The notes beneath the pieces were generated by a model that did not search any database, was not told where the DNA came from, and saw only the letters and a list, made by a program, of their open reading frames with translations. From Marinobacter sp. (GTDB taxonomy: Bacteria > Pseudomonadota > Gammaproteobacteria > Pseudomonadales > Oleiphilaceae): a stretch of 64,000 nucleotides of DNA. The stretch's first letter is position 1, and each line of letters starts with the position of its first letter. The DNA is taken from the NCBI GenBank assembly GCA_022565395.1, contig JAIUMV010000011.1, positions 62,001-126,000 of the forward strand, read 5' to 3'. Position numbers and translations under genes: made by a program. Shown piece after piece: positions 26,744 through 34,348 of the stretch.

Positions 26744-26781
26744 TGTGCAACCCTGAGCAGATTTTGTCCCAGGGTTGCACA
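26744..26781. repeat. Perfect 12-bp inverted repeat upstream of the SDR gene
   Basis: TGTGCAACCCTG (26744-26755) and CAGGGTTGCACA (26770-26781) flank 14 nt. As RNA on the minus strand it would be a strong hairpin without a T-run, 36 nt past the dienelactone hydrolase stop. It could terminate that gene or be an operator about 100-130 bp before the SDR start. Confidence 0.6.
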
Positions 26782-26817
26782 AGTGTACAGGTCAGAGTTG
26801 TTAGAAAATGTTGTGAA

Positions 26818-27621
26818 TTACGGGTGGAAGATTTCACGGTAAAAGTGCAGGGTGCCTTCCCAGGCGCGGGTAGCGGCTGCTTCGTCATAGCCAACCGGCA
26901 TGCCGAACCGGCTCGCAATGGTGTCAGCCTCAGGGTTGGTAAACGAGTGCAGGACACCGGGGAAGTTGACCAGTACGTAGTCAGCGGCAGCGTTCTGCAT
27001 CTCTTGTGCAAACCCCGCCACCTGTTCAGCGGGCACCATAGGGTCTGCGCCGCCGGTATATACCTGGATTCGGGCGTGGATAGTTCCGGGCTCCGCATTG
27101 ATAGGGCTTCCCAGGGCGCCGTGATAGCTCACTACGCCTTTCAGATCCAGGCCAAGGCGGGCCATGTTCAGCACCACCGCACCGCCAAAGCAGTAGCCTT
27201 GGGCGGCTATGCGGCCGGCATCCACGGTTGCGTGGTTTTGCAGTACGGTCATGGCTTTTTCAAAGCGCTGGCGGATCTGGGCGGGGTCGCCAGTGGCTTC
27301 GCGCATAAAACTCATGGCATCGTCTGGATGGTCCGCCAGTTTGCCATCCCCATACATATCAAGGGCAAACGCGGTGTAGCCGGCCGCTGCCAGTCGCTCT
27401 GCCTGCTGGCGGGCAAAGTCATTGTGGCCCCACCATTCATGAACTACCAGCACGCCGGGGCGAGGGCCGGTAATGGCATCGTCATAGGCCAGATAACCGG
27501 AAAAGGTGGTATCCCCCACCTGGTATTCTATAGTTTCAGTTTTGACGGCGGCGTTTGCGCTATTGAGGCTCATAACGGCAACCAGCAAGGCAGTGAACAG
27601 GTTGATAGATTGTTTGTACAT
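26818..27621 (-). CDS. Periplasmic dienelactone hydrolase-family protein
   Basis: 267 residues from ATG 27621 (AAGGAG six bases upstream; the open frame extends upstream but lacks a signal). Signal peptide MYKQSINLFT...SANA sends it to the periplasm. Alpha/beta-hydrolase with VVHEWWGHNDFARQQAERLA, nucleophile Cys in GYCFGG (the hallmark of dienelactone hydrolases), Asp region in GGADPMVP and catalytic His in HSFTNP. Real substrate is unlikely to be dienelactone because no aromatic pathway is present here. Confidence 0.9.
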   Translation of the reverse strand: MYKQSINLFTALLVAVMSLNSANAAVKTETIEYQVGDTTFSGYLAYDDAITGPRPGVLVVHEWWGHNDFARQQAERLAAAGYTAFALDMYGDGKLADHPDDAMSFMREATGDPAQIRQRFEKAMTVLQNHATVDAGRIAAQGYCFGGAVVLNMARLGLDLKGVVSYHGALGSPINAEPGTIHARIQVYTGGADPMVPAEQVAGFAQEMQNAAADYVLVNFPGVLHSFTNPEADTIASRFGMPVGYDEAAATRAWEGTLHFYREIFHP

Positions 27622-27781
27622 AGGGCTCTCCTTAAACAGTTTATCCACAGCAGGTCTCCAGCCGCACAAAGCCGAGGCCAGTGAGGCACCGCCCTGGGGC
27701 CTGCGTCTTGCAGCATAAGCCAGGTCACGGATACGTCGCCAGTATGAGAACGGATATTGTTGCCTATTCGGGGGCTTAGTC

Positions 27782-28471
27782 ATGGAAAACTCCACCATCA
27801 AGCTGTGGGATTTACCCATCCGGTTGTTTCATTGGCTCTTGGTGCTTGCCGTTGTCGGTGCCATCGTGACGGTGAAGCTGGGTGGCAACTGGATGATCTG
27901 GCATGAACGCTTTGGATTAACCGTGCTGGGCCTGATCGTCTTCCGCATCATGTGGGGATTTGTGGGGTCCAGCTATGCCCGGTTTAGTCAGTTTCTGGTA
28001 GGTCCCCGCCGCACCCTGGCCTATCTGCGGGGTGAGTGGCATCAGCCCGGTCATAACCCTCTGGGGGCCTTGTCAGTGATGGCGATGCTGTTGATGCTGG
28101 GAGCGCAGGCCACCAGTGGCCTGTTTGCCTATGATGATATTGCGTTTGGTGGCCCCCTGCGACGCATGGTAGCCAGTGGTATGAGCGGTAAGATTACCGG
28201 CTGGCACCAGCAAGGCGAATGGTTGATCTATGGGCTGATTGCCCTGCACTTGTGCGCCGTGCTTTTTTATACCCTGATTAAGAAGGATAACCTGGTCGGA
28301 CCTATGATTACCGGGCGCAAGCAGCTTGAGGTTAACGGCGCTCAGTCGGCGACAGGCGGTGGCTGGGTCGCCCTCAGTGTTTCACTGCTGGTAACCGCCG
28401 CGGTAGTCTGGGTGGCGAATGGCGGTTTGTTGGCGCCACCGCCGCCACCGCCACCAAGTTTGGGTTGGTAA
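27782..28471 (+). CDS. Cytochrome b561-type di-haem membrane protein
   Basis: 229 residues. LWDLPIRLFHWLLV at the start and WHERFGLTVLGLIVFRIMWG are the first haem-His helices of bacterial cytochrome b561/Ni-Fe-hydrogenase b-subunit-like proteins; GWHQQGEWLIYGLIALHLCAV carries further His. A fifth helix (GGWVALSVSLLVTAAVVWV) precedes a tail of seven consecutive prolines. The family hands electrons between quinol and periplasmic c-type cytochromes; the convergent cytochrome c' gene is a plausible partner. Its start is 160 bp from the divergent hydrolase gene. Confidence 0.9.
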   Translation: MENSTIKLWDLPIRLFHWLLVLAVVGAIVTVKLGGNWMIWHERFGLTVLGLIVFRIMWGFVGSSYARFSQFLVGPRRTLAYLRGEWHQPGHNPLGALSVMAMLLMLGAQATSGLFAYDDIAFGGPLRRMVASGMSGKITGWHQQGEWLIYGLIALHLCAVLFYTLIKKDNLVGPMITGRKQLEVNGAQSATGGGWVALSVSLLVTAAVVWVANGGLLAPPPPPPPSLGW

Positions 28472-28486
28472 ACTGCCCGCGGACGG

Positions 28487-28963
28487 TTATTCCGGCAGGC
28501 GATAGTTGGTGTGGCAGGCCCGGCAGGCTTGCCCTACCTCACCAAACTGGCGTGCGATAGCGCGCCGGTCTCCCGTGGCGGCAACCTCCTGCAACTTGTT
28601 GGCTTCTGTGATGAAGCGAACAGCAATATCGCGCACGCGCTCTGGCTCATCAAAGAACTTCGGGTCCAGACGAGTTTGCTTCCAGCCAATACCTTGCGCG
28701 GTGCCGGGTCCGTAGAGCGCGCCCATGCCGGAATTGGCAACCGCCGCTATGGCGTTCGCTGCGGCTTGCACCTGAGCGGGATCGAAGGGGACATTGCCGT
28801 CAATTACCTGGGCACGAATATTCTCCATATTCCACGCTGCAAAGGTATAGGCGGATTGCCGTGTCTTGATCTGGTTTTCAACCGACATTTGAGCCACGGC
28901 CCCGCCAGCGACAGCCAGACTGAGAGTGGCTGCAAGTAGTGCTCTGCTCCAACGTTTGTTCAT
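28487..28963 (-). CDS. Cytochrome c'
   Basis: 158 residues, signal peptide (MNKRWSRALLAATLSLAVAG...VAQ) and one haem c site at the extreme C-terminus, CRACHTNYR, as in class II cytochromes c'. QIKTRQSAYTFAAWNMENIR is the typical first helix. These four-helix-bundle proteins have a five-coordinate haem that binds NO and CO and protect against nitric oxide or store electrons. GAGGGAG lies 8 nt before the ATG. It is convergent with the b561 gene (15 bp apart), a pairing seen repeatedly in proteobacteria. Confidence 0.93.
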   Translation of the reverse strand: MNKRWSRALLAATLSLAVAGGAVAQMSVENQIKTRQSAYTFAAWNMENIRAQVIDGNVPFDPAQVQAAANAIAAVANSGMGALYGPGTAQGIGWKQTRLDPKFFDEPERVRDIAVRFITEANKLQEVAATGDRRAIARQFGEVGQACRACHTNYRLPE

Positions 28964-29100
28964 GGTTTTTACTCCCTCAACTTTTTATTGCATGTCTTTA
29001 AACACAGATTCCTTAATTTAGTGCCTGTGCTTGCTTCTTGGAAGCAACTCGGGGCTTAAACCTGGCCTCCTCAAGCACAACGCCGCTGATCTATACGTAT

Positions 29101-29130
29101 GTAGACGGCCAAAAAGATGCAGTAGACGGC
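29101..29130. repeat. 9-bp direct repeat, 21-bp spacing
   Basis: GTAGACGGC at 29101-29109 and 29122-29130, two helical turns apart, just past the TetR stop and about 140-165 bp upstream of the cytochrome c' start. A nearby small palindrome (TTGCTTC/GAAGCAA, 29031-29047) lies in the same gap. Possible activator sites; no regulator can be named. Confidence 0.35.
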
Positions 29131-29131
29131 T

Positions 29132-29764
29132 TTACGTCTCGCTCGCGGCTAGCGCTTCACGTTCTTTCAGCTCCTGCGTGATGTAATGACCGATCATCGC
29201 CGCCAGGCCATCGGCCAGCTCGTCGAAACTGATCATGGGATCAGGGTCCGACAGGTGGCGGATGACCGCAAAGATGCCGCCATTGATACCGATGTAAGCC
29301 ATGGCCGGTATGCGCCGGATTTGCAGGGTTTCCGGGTGGCTCATCAGGTAGCGCATGATCACCTCATTCAACACCTGGAACAGCGGATCCAGGTGCAGTT
29401 CAAAGTCCACCGCCATGGCATGCCGTACGCACTTCAGGTAGCGGCCATCGTTCATTTCCAGAAAATCCTTGAACTCATTGAGCAGGGTTCTTATCGCTGC
29501 ATCGATAGGCATCCGAACAAGGGTGGGTGTCAGCGGTTTGATCATGGCTACGGTGTCCTTGATAAAGCGCTGACTCATGACATTGAAGATGGCTTCCTTG
29601 TTCTCGAAGTATTCATACAGGGAGCCGACGCCAACACCTGCAATTTCAGCGATATGGCGCGTAGTCGTGGCAGCAGGGCCGCGCTGACTGAGGGCGATGA
29701 AACCGGCCTCCACGATGGCATCCACGGTGGCACGGGCGCGGTCCTGACGAGGTGTTCTGGGCAT
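29132..29764 (-). CDS. TetR/AcrR-family repressor
   Basis: 210 residues from ATG 29764; the open frame upstream of it lacks family similarity and contains the operator. N-terminal HTH: AGFIALSQRGPAATTTRHIAEIAGVGVGSLYEYFENKEAIF is the classic TetR helix 1-4 region, followed by a divergent all-helical ligand domain with ILNEFKDFLEMNDGRYL. It is divergent from an SDR/di-iron/BVMO operon; a perfect palindrome lies 20 bp upstream of its start, so it most likely represses both itself and that operon until a hydrophobic ketone or related inducer binds. Confidence 0.92.
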   Translation of the reverse strand: MPRTPRQDRARATVDAIVEAGFIALSQRGPAATTTRHIAEIAGVGVGSLYEYFENKEAIFNVMSQRFIKDTVAMIKPLTPTLVRMPIDAAIRTLLNEFKDFLEMNDGRYLKCVRHAMAVDFELHLDPLFQVLNEVIMRYLMSHPETLQIRRIPAMAYIGINGGIFAVIRHLSDPDPMISFDELADGLAAMIGHYITQELKEREALAASET

Positions 29765-29783
29765 GATTTTTCCGAATTGAATC

Positions 29784-29797
29784 CGAACAAGCGTTCG
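29784..29797. promoter_or_regulatory. Candidate operator of the TetR repressor
   Basis: CGAAC-AAGC-GTTCG, a perfect 5-4-5 inverted repeat in the 186-bp divergent region. Same geometry as the palindrome at 19789-19802 but different arms, suggesting related but distinct repressors. Confidence 0.65.
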
Positions 29798-29950
29798 CTC
29801 TACTCTGGCCTCATGTTTGACGGAGATCAAGCGTGGCGCGGCCTGCAGGCCTATCAGGGATGATTCGTGACCCATTCTGCATGCTGGCGTTCCGAGGCGG
29901 CCCCGCTAGGGGCTGGAAAGCTCGAAGGAGCCTCAGATAAAGGTTAAACC

Positions 29951-30787
29951 ATGTTTGGAAAAAAATTGAGTGACAAGGCCTGCGCGGTCGTGACTGGCGC
30001 AGGCAGTGGTATTGGCCAGGCGCTGGCACTGGAACTGGGGCGCCGGGGTGGTCGGGTCATATGTGCTGACATCAATCTGGCCAGCGCCGAACAGACCGCA
30101 GCCCAAGTGACCCGGGTCGGCGGCAGAGGCTGGGCGGTGGCCTGTGATGTTAGCAAGCTGGAGCAGGTTGAAAAACTGGCGGCAGAAGCGGACCGGTTGT
30201 TGCCGTCGCCCGTTAACCTGGTGATCAACAACGCCGGCGTCGGTATTGGCGGCCAGCCTATCGGCGAAATGTCCATGGCGGACTGGGAGTGGACGGTGGG
30301 TATCAACTTCTGGGGTGTGGTGTATGGCTGCCATGTATTTACCCCGAAGCTAAAGGCCCGTGAGCGGGCCGGGATCATCAATGTTGCCTCCACGGCCAGT
30401 TTCTCCGCCGCGCCGCTGATGGGGCCCTACAACGCCACCAAGGCCGCAGCATTGGCGGTGTCTGAAACCCTGGCGGCAGAGTTGGCGGGCACCGGTGTGC
30501 GGGTGACTGCGTTGTGTCCCACGCTGGTGAAAACCAATATTTCCGCCAATGGCCGTATTCGGGGCCGTTCCAATGACCTGTTCAACCGCCTGATGAACCG
30601 GTTTGGCATGTCTGCTGAGCAGGTGGCACGGGTGACACTGGATGGCCTGGACCGAGGCCAGCTGTATGTTCTGCCCCAGTTCGATGCCCGCATGATCTGG
30701 CGTATGAAACGCCTGATCCCCCGCAGCTATGCCCTGGGAACGGGCCTGATAAACCGTTTTATTGCAGCCAGGCTGACCGAGTCCTGA
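29951..30787 (+). CDS. SDR-family dehydrogenase of the BVMO operon
   Basis: 278 residues, start ATG 29951 with AAGG upstream. TGAGSGIG near residues 15-22, ADINLAS (Asp after strand 2 suggests NAD rather than NADP), NNAGVGIGG, Ser in ASTASFSAAP, YNATK catalytic pair. First gene of a three-gene transcript (33 bp to the di-iron gene, then 62 bp to the BVMO gene). In BVMO operons an SDR typically oxidises the secondary alcohol to the ketone that the monooxygenase then turns into an ester, which is the likely role here. Confidence 0.9.
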   Translation: MFGKKLSDKACAVVTGAGSGIGQALALELGRRGGRVICADINLASAEQTAAQVTRVGGRGWAVACDVSKLEQVEKLAAEADRLLPSPVNLVINNAGVGIGGQPIGEMSMADWEWTVGINFWGVVYGCHVFTPKLKARERAGIINVASTASFSAAPLMGPYNATKAAALAVSETLAAELAGTGVRVTALCPTLVKTNISANGRIRGRSNDLFNRLMNRFGMSAEQVARVTLDGLDRGQLYVLPQFDARMIWRMKRLIPRSYALGTGLINRFIAARLTES

Positions 30788-30820
30788 GCTTGACCCTGAC
30801 CGAGAGTGAGGAGAATAACC

Positions 30821-31747
30821 ATGGCGAGTATCGATCTCGACAAGATGCTGGAAAAGATCAAGAACACTCAGTGGACCCTGTCTGATGTGGACTGGGATGC
30901 GCCGGGCGCAGAGATGATCACCGAAGAGCAGTGGCCGAAACTGAAAGCCTTCATGGCCGACCTGATGTGGATTGAGCATGTGGGTGCCCGGGCATTCGCC
31001 GCTATGGCCAAAAAAGCCCCCAACGATACCCTGAAAGAAATCTACACCTACTTCCATGCCGAGGAGCAGCGCCACGCCAATGCTGAAATGGCACTGATGA
31101 AGCGCTGGGGCATGCTGGAAGACAATGAGCTGCCGGAGCCCAACAACAACCTGCGGCTGGTGATCGAGTGGCTGGACCGTTTCGCGGATGACCAGCCCGT
31201 GTATGTGCTGGGCACTGTCGTACCCATGCTGGAGATTGCCCTCGACGGCGCGCTCTGCAAGTTCCTGCTGGATACGGTGAAAGACCCGGTCTGCCACCAG
31301 GCGTTTGATTTGATCAACGCCGATGAGGCTCGCCATCTGGGGGTAGGCTTCTCGGTCATGGAAATGCAGGGTCACGGCAAGACCTACATGCAGCTGGTAC
31401 GCATGGCGGCTCAGCTGATGGACCCGCGCCTGATTCTGGGCATTGCTTCTTACTTCCCGCTGCTCAACAAGATGCGTGACAACATCGTGGAAATGGGCCT
31501 GCCGGAAGAGAAGCTCTACGAGGCCATGAAAAAGTTCGAAAAGATCGGTGGTCGTACCGAGGATGGTCGTCGCAATCCCTGGTTCCAGATCATCAAGCAG
31601 CATGGCCGGGTGGTGATTGACCGTCGTAATCGCTTCTATCACAAACCCATTGATGCACTGGTGAAGGTAGCCGACCTGATCCCCCGCAAGGCTTTCCCCG
31701 CGGTACCCAGCTGGGTGCGTGAGATCACCTACCGACCCACCGCCTGA
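30821..31747 (+). CDS. Ferritin-like di-iron carboxylate protein
   Basis: 308 residues from ATG 30821 with GAGGAG upstream (an ORF start 15 bp earlier lacks one). All six di-iron ligands of the class can be placed: E52 (IEHVGARAF), E82 and H85 (AEEQRH), E138 (PMLEIALDG), E169 and H172 (DEARH), the order Glu, ExxH, Glu, ExxH of ribonucleotide reductase R2, acyl-ACP desaturase and ferritin-like oxygenases. A C-terminal basic/aromatic extension (about 235-308) is not ferritin. Cotranscribed with SDR and BVMO genes, so an oxygenase or desaturase acting on the same hydrophobic compound is more likely than iron storage. I do not know a characterised close relative. Confidence 0.8.
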   Translation: MASIDLDKMLEKIKNTQWTLSDVDWDAPGAEMITEEQWPKLKAFMADLMWIEHVGARAFAAMAKKAPNDTLKEIYTYFHAEEQRHANAEMALMKRWGMLEDNELPEPNNNLRLVIEWLDRFADDQPVYVLGTVVPMLEIALDGALCKFLLDTVKDPVCHQAFDLINADEARHLGVGFSVMEMQGHGKTYMQLVRMAAQLMDPRLILGIASYFPLLNKMRDNIVEMGLPEEKLYEAMKKFEKIGGRTEDGRRNPWFQIIKQHGRVVIDRRNRFYHKPIDALVKVADLIPRKAFPAVPSWVREITYRPTA

Positions 31748-31809
31748 TAACCGGAAGGCACCGTCAAGACTGGCGGTGCCTTCTGTCCCTGACGTAGTGA
31801 GAATTCAGC

Positions 31810-33369
31810 ATGACAACAGCCACAGCCAGTAAAAGTAACGGCCGCAAGCGCGCGCCTGCCCGCAAGCAAGACGCCCAGGCCACCAAGGAGCCCACTGCCG
31901 CCATTGAGCATCCCACTGCCACGGTTCTGATCATCGGCGCCGGTTTTGCCGGTTTGGGTGCCGCCATACGGCTGCAGCAGCAAGGTGTTCGGGATATCGT
32001 GATCCTGGAGCGTGCGGAGGAGGTGGGCGGCACCTGGCGGGACAACCAGTATCCGGGTGCTGCCTGTGATATCCCCTCCAACCTTTACTCGTTTTCCTTT
32101 GCCCAGAACCCGGACTGGTCCCGCAGCTTTTCTGGCAGCCGTGAAATCCTTGCCTACATTCAGGGTATGGTGAAGCAGTTCAACCTGCGTCAGTACATCC
32201 GCTTCGGCAAGAATGTCAGCGACATGGCATGGGATGACCAGAGTGGCACCTGGAAGGCAACCACTGACGCTGGCGAAGTCTTCTCCGGCCGCACGGCTGT
32301 TATGGCACAGGGCCCCTTGTCTAACGCCAGCTTCCCCGCCATTTCCGGCCTCGAAGACTACCAGGGCCATAAGATTCACAGCGCCCGCTGGGATCATGAC
32401 TACGACTTCAAAGGCAAGAAAGTGGCTGTCATCGGCACCGGTGCCAGTGCCATCCAGATCATTCCGGAGCTGGTGAAGGAGGCCAGGCACCTCACCGTGT
32501 TTCAGCGTACCCCGGCTTGGGTCATGCCGCGTCCGGATTTTGAAACCCCTGACTGGAACAAGTCCCTGTTCCGTAAACTGCCCATGAGCCAGAGTGCTCT
32601 GCGTAAGGCCTTGTACCTGATTCATGAATCCATGGCCCTGGCGGTGATCTGGAACTCGCCCCTGACCCGTCTGGCAGAGCGGATTGGCCGCTGGCATCTG
32701 CGCACTCAAGTCAAGGATCGTTGGCTGCGGCGCCAACTGATGCCGGACTATCGTATTGGCTGCAAGCGCATCCTGGTGTCCAACGATTACTATCCGGCCC
32801 TGCAGCAGCCCAATTGCAAATTGATCACCTGGCCCATCGACCGGTTGTCTGCGCAAGGTGTGCGCACGGTGGAAGGGGTGGAGCATCAGTTTGACTGCAT
32901 CGTGTTTGCTACCGGCTTTGATGTCAGCAATGCCGGCACCCCTTTCCCGGTCAGGGGCCTTGAGGGCCGCCTGTTGGGGGAAACGTGGCAACGGGGCGCG
33001 CAGGCCTACAAGAGCATTAATGTGGCGGGCTATCCCAACCTGTTCTTTACCTTTGGCCCCAATTCCGGCCCTGGCCATAACTCCGCGCTGGTGTATATGG
33101 AGTCGCAAATTGACTATATCGTTCAGAGTGTTCGCGCTATCCAGAGCCTGGGCCTGAAAGCCCTGGATGTGCGGGAACAGGTGCAGGCGGACTACAACCG
33201 CGACATTCAGCAACGGCTGGCGAAAACCAACTGGAACTCCGGTTGCAAGAGCTGGTATCTCACCAAGGATGGCTTCAACGCCACCATGTATCCGGGGTTT
33301 GCGACCCAATATGCGAACCAGATGAAAGAGCTGGTGCTGAAAGACTACCGCCTGATCAAGGCGGACTGA
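31810..33369 (+). CDS. Flavin-containing Baeyer-Villiger monooxygenase
   Basis: 519 residues. FAD Rossmann motif GAGFAG (43-48), GGTWRDNQYPGAACD, the type I BVMO fingerprint in the form YQGHKIHSARWD (about 184-195) and an NADPH Rossmann motif GTGASA (about 209-214) are all intact. It inserts oxygen next to a ketone to give an ester or lactone. A 40-residue Ala/Lys-rich N-terminal tail precedes the FAD motif and looks disordered. Last gene of the TetR-controlled operon. Ester products would be natural substrates for a hydrolase, but none is in this transcript. Confidence 0.93.
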   Translation: MTTATASKSNGRKRAPARKQDAQATKEPTAAIEHPTATVLIIGAGFAGLGAAIRLQQQGVRDIVILERAEEVGGTWRDNQYPGAACDIPSNLYSFSFAQNPDWSRSFSGSREILAYIQGMVKQFNLRQYIRFGKNVSDMAWDDQSGTWKATTDAGEVFSGRTAVMAQGPLSNASFPAISGLEDYQGHKIHSARWDHDYDFKGKKVAVIGTGASAIQIIPELVKEARHLTVFQRTPAWVMPRPDFETPDWNKSLFRKLPMSQSALRKALYLIHESMALAVIWNSPLTRLAERIGRWHLRTQVKDRWLRRQLMPDYRIGCKRILVSNDYYPALQQPNCKLITWPIDRLSAQGVRTVEGVEHQFDCIVFATGFDVSNAGTPFPVRGLEGRLLGETWQRGAQAYKSINVAGYPNLFFTFGPNSGPGHNSALVYMESQIDYIVQSVRAIQSLGLKALDVREQVQADYNRDIQQRLAKTNWNSGCKSWYLTKDGFNATMYPGFATQYANQMKELVLKDYRLIKAD

Positions 33370-33378
33370 GTGCCTGAG

Positions 33379-33403
33379 CTGGCCCCACGCAATGTGGGGC
33401 CAG
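33379..33403 (+). terminator. Hairpin after the BVMO gene
   Basis: CTGGCCCCAC/GTGGGGCCAG with loop GCAAT begins 10 nt past the stop. Very stable stem without a T-run; likely marks the end of the operon. Confidence 0.6.
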
Positions 33404-33434
33404 CCTGACGGCCTGCACTTACCCCCACCAGAGT

Positions 33435-33479
33435 TGTGACCCTTCTCACTGAATACCTTGCGTTTTCTGTCAGTATCTA
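33435..33479 (+). promoter_or_regulatory. Candidate CRP/Vfr-type promoter in the 358-bp gap 33370-33727
   Basis: TGTGA-CCCTTC-TCACT (33435-33450) differs from the CRP consensus TGTGA-N6-TCACA at one base. A -10-like TATCTA (33474-33479) puts transcription start near 33485, so the box centre is at about -42, the class-II position, and no -35 is visible, as expected for an activator-dependent promoter. The rest of the gap is a leader of about 240 nt. Confidence 0.5.
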
Positions 33480-33490
33480 TAGATTGGTTG

Positions 33491-33534
33491 CAGCCAGAAG
33501 TATGACTTCTGGCTGGGCGCTCATACGCTGAGCG
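33491..33534 (+). other. Two tandem perfect stem-loops at the start of a long 5' leader
   Basis: CAGCCAGAAG-TATGA-CTTCTGGCTG (33491-33515) then CGCTCA-TACGC-TGAGCG (33518-33534), two bases apart. They begin about 6 nt after the predicted transcription start and 190 nt before the next gene. Could be a 5' stability element, an attenuator or a small RNA; no known riboswitch class is recognisable. Confidence 0.55.
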
Positions 33535-33727
33535 TTGGTCCAGGGACTGGAGCTATGTGCTGGCCATTTCGCCCATACGGGCACACTACCGGCGCGCAAA
33601 GGAGTGCAATCTGTTCTCCGAGTTTCCCGTCCTTGTACCCGATTCCTGCATCATGTTGACGCACCCTGTTTGGGATGTCTGGGCTTGTGTCAGCTGACTT
33701 TTATAAAATGGGTGTCAAGGAGTGATT

Positions 33728-34348
33728 ATGGAGTTCGTGGAAACAGGCTGGGAAATTGAAGGCTCTGCCGGTGGCAATGCACGGGTGGGTACACCTGTCG
33801 TGCGGGTTGAAGTGGGTGCCGGGCACATTGTTTTGCCCATCAAGAATACCGCGTCCGGGGACACGGTCCGTCTTTCTGGCGCAGGTGGTGGTCTGGCGGT
33901 TGGTGCGTCTATATCCCTTCCCTTCGTTAATGTGACCTACAGTGCCGAAGCCTTTCCATCCACAGGCCTGGGTAAAATCTATGCGGGCCCTGATCGTCCA
34001 CAGAGCGGCACCTACCGGGCGGGCGATTTCAGCGGTGGCTTGTTGGTTCACACGGCCGCGGCAGGCAAACAGATCAGCGCCTCCGTGTCCTGTGCAACCT
34101 GGCTTTCTGATCCCGTTGAGGTCTGCATGGCCCGTTTGCAATGCTCTCGACAGGATCTGGTCCAGATTGCCCGCAACGCCTCAAGGATGATTCTCAGCGG
34201 CGGTGTGACCCCCGCGGGCGCCAGCCGTTATCAGCTTGAGCGTTTCATCAATGGCGTCAAAGCCATTGGCTTCTTTGCCGGGTCCAATCTGGAGACGCAG
34301 CTGCTGGGTATGAGCGCAGATATGTTCTATTACCGGGTTTCCGCATGA
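33728..34348 (+). CDS. Protein of unknown function, coupled to a lipoprotein gene
   Basis: 206 residues from ATG 33728 with AAGGAG five bases upstream. No signal peptide. The N-terminal half is beta-rich and Gly/Ala/Val-rich (VRLSGAGGGLAVGASISLPFVNVTYS, GLGKIYAGPD, YRAGDFSGGLLVHTAA), the C-terminal half helical (CSRQDLVQIARNASRMILSGG) and contains GFFAGSNLETQLLG, ending in FYYRVSA. The pattern with small-residue runs suggests a membrane-associated or pore-like fold, but I recognise no family. Its stop overlaps the next start (ATGA). Confidence 0.75.
   Translation: MEFVETGWEIEGSAGGNARVGTPVVRVEVGAGHIVLPIKNTASGDTVRLSGAGGGLAVGASISLPFVNVTYSAEAFPSTGLGKIYAGPDRPQSGTYRAGDFSGGLLVHTAAAGKQISASVSCATWLSDPVEVCMARLQCSRQDLVQIARNASRMILSGGVTPAGASRYQLERFINGVKAIGFFAGSNLETQLLGMSADMFYYRVSA

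Noticed and set aside
30350-31642. 430-codon minus-strand frame opposite the SDR and di-iron genes
   Set aside because: The opposite-strand genes have complete catalytic motifs; this is a compositional shadow rich in His and Gln.
33535-33759. Open frame in the leader upstream of the unknown gene pair
   Set aside because: No ribosome site or family similarity, and it overlaps the start of the well-placed downstream gene.
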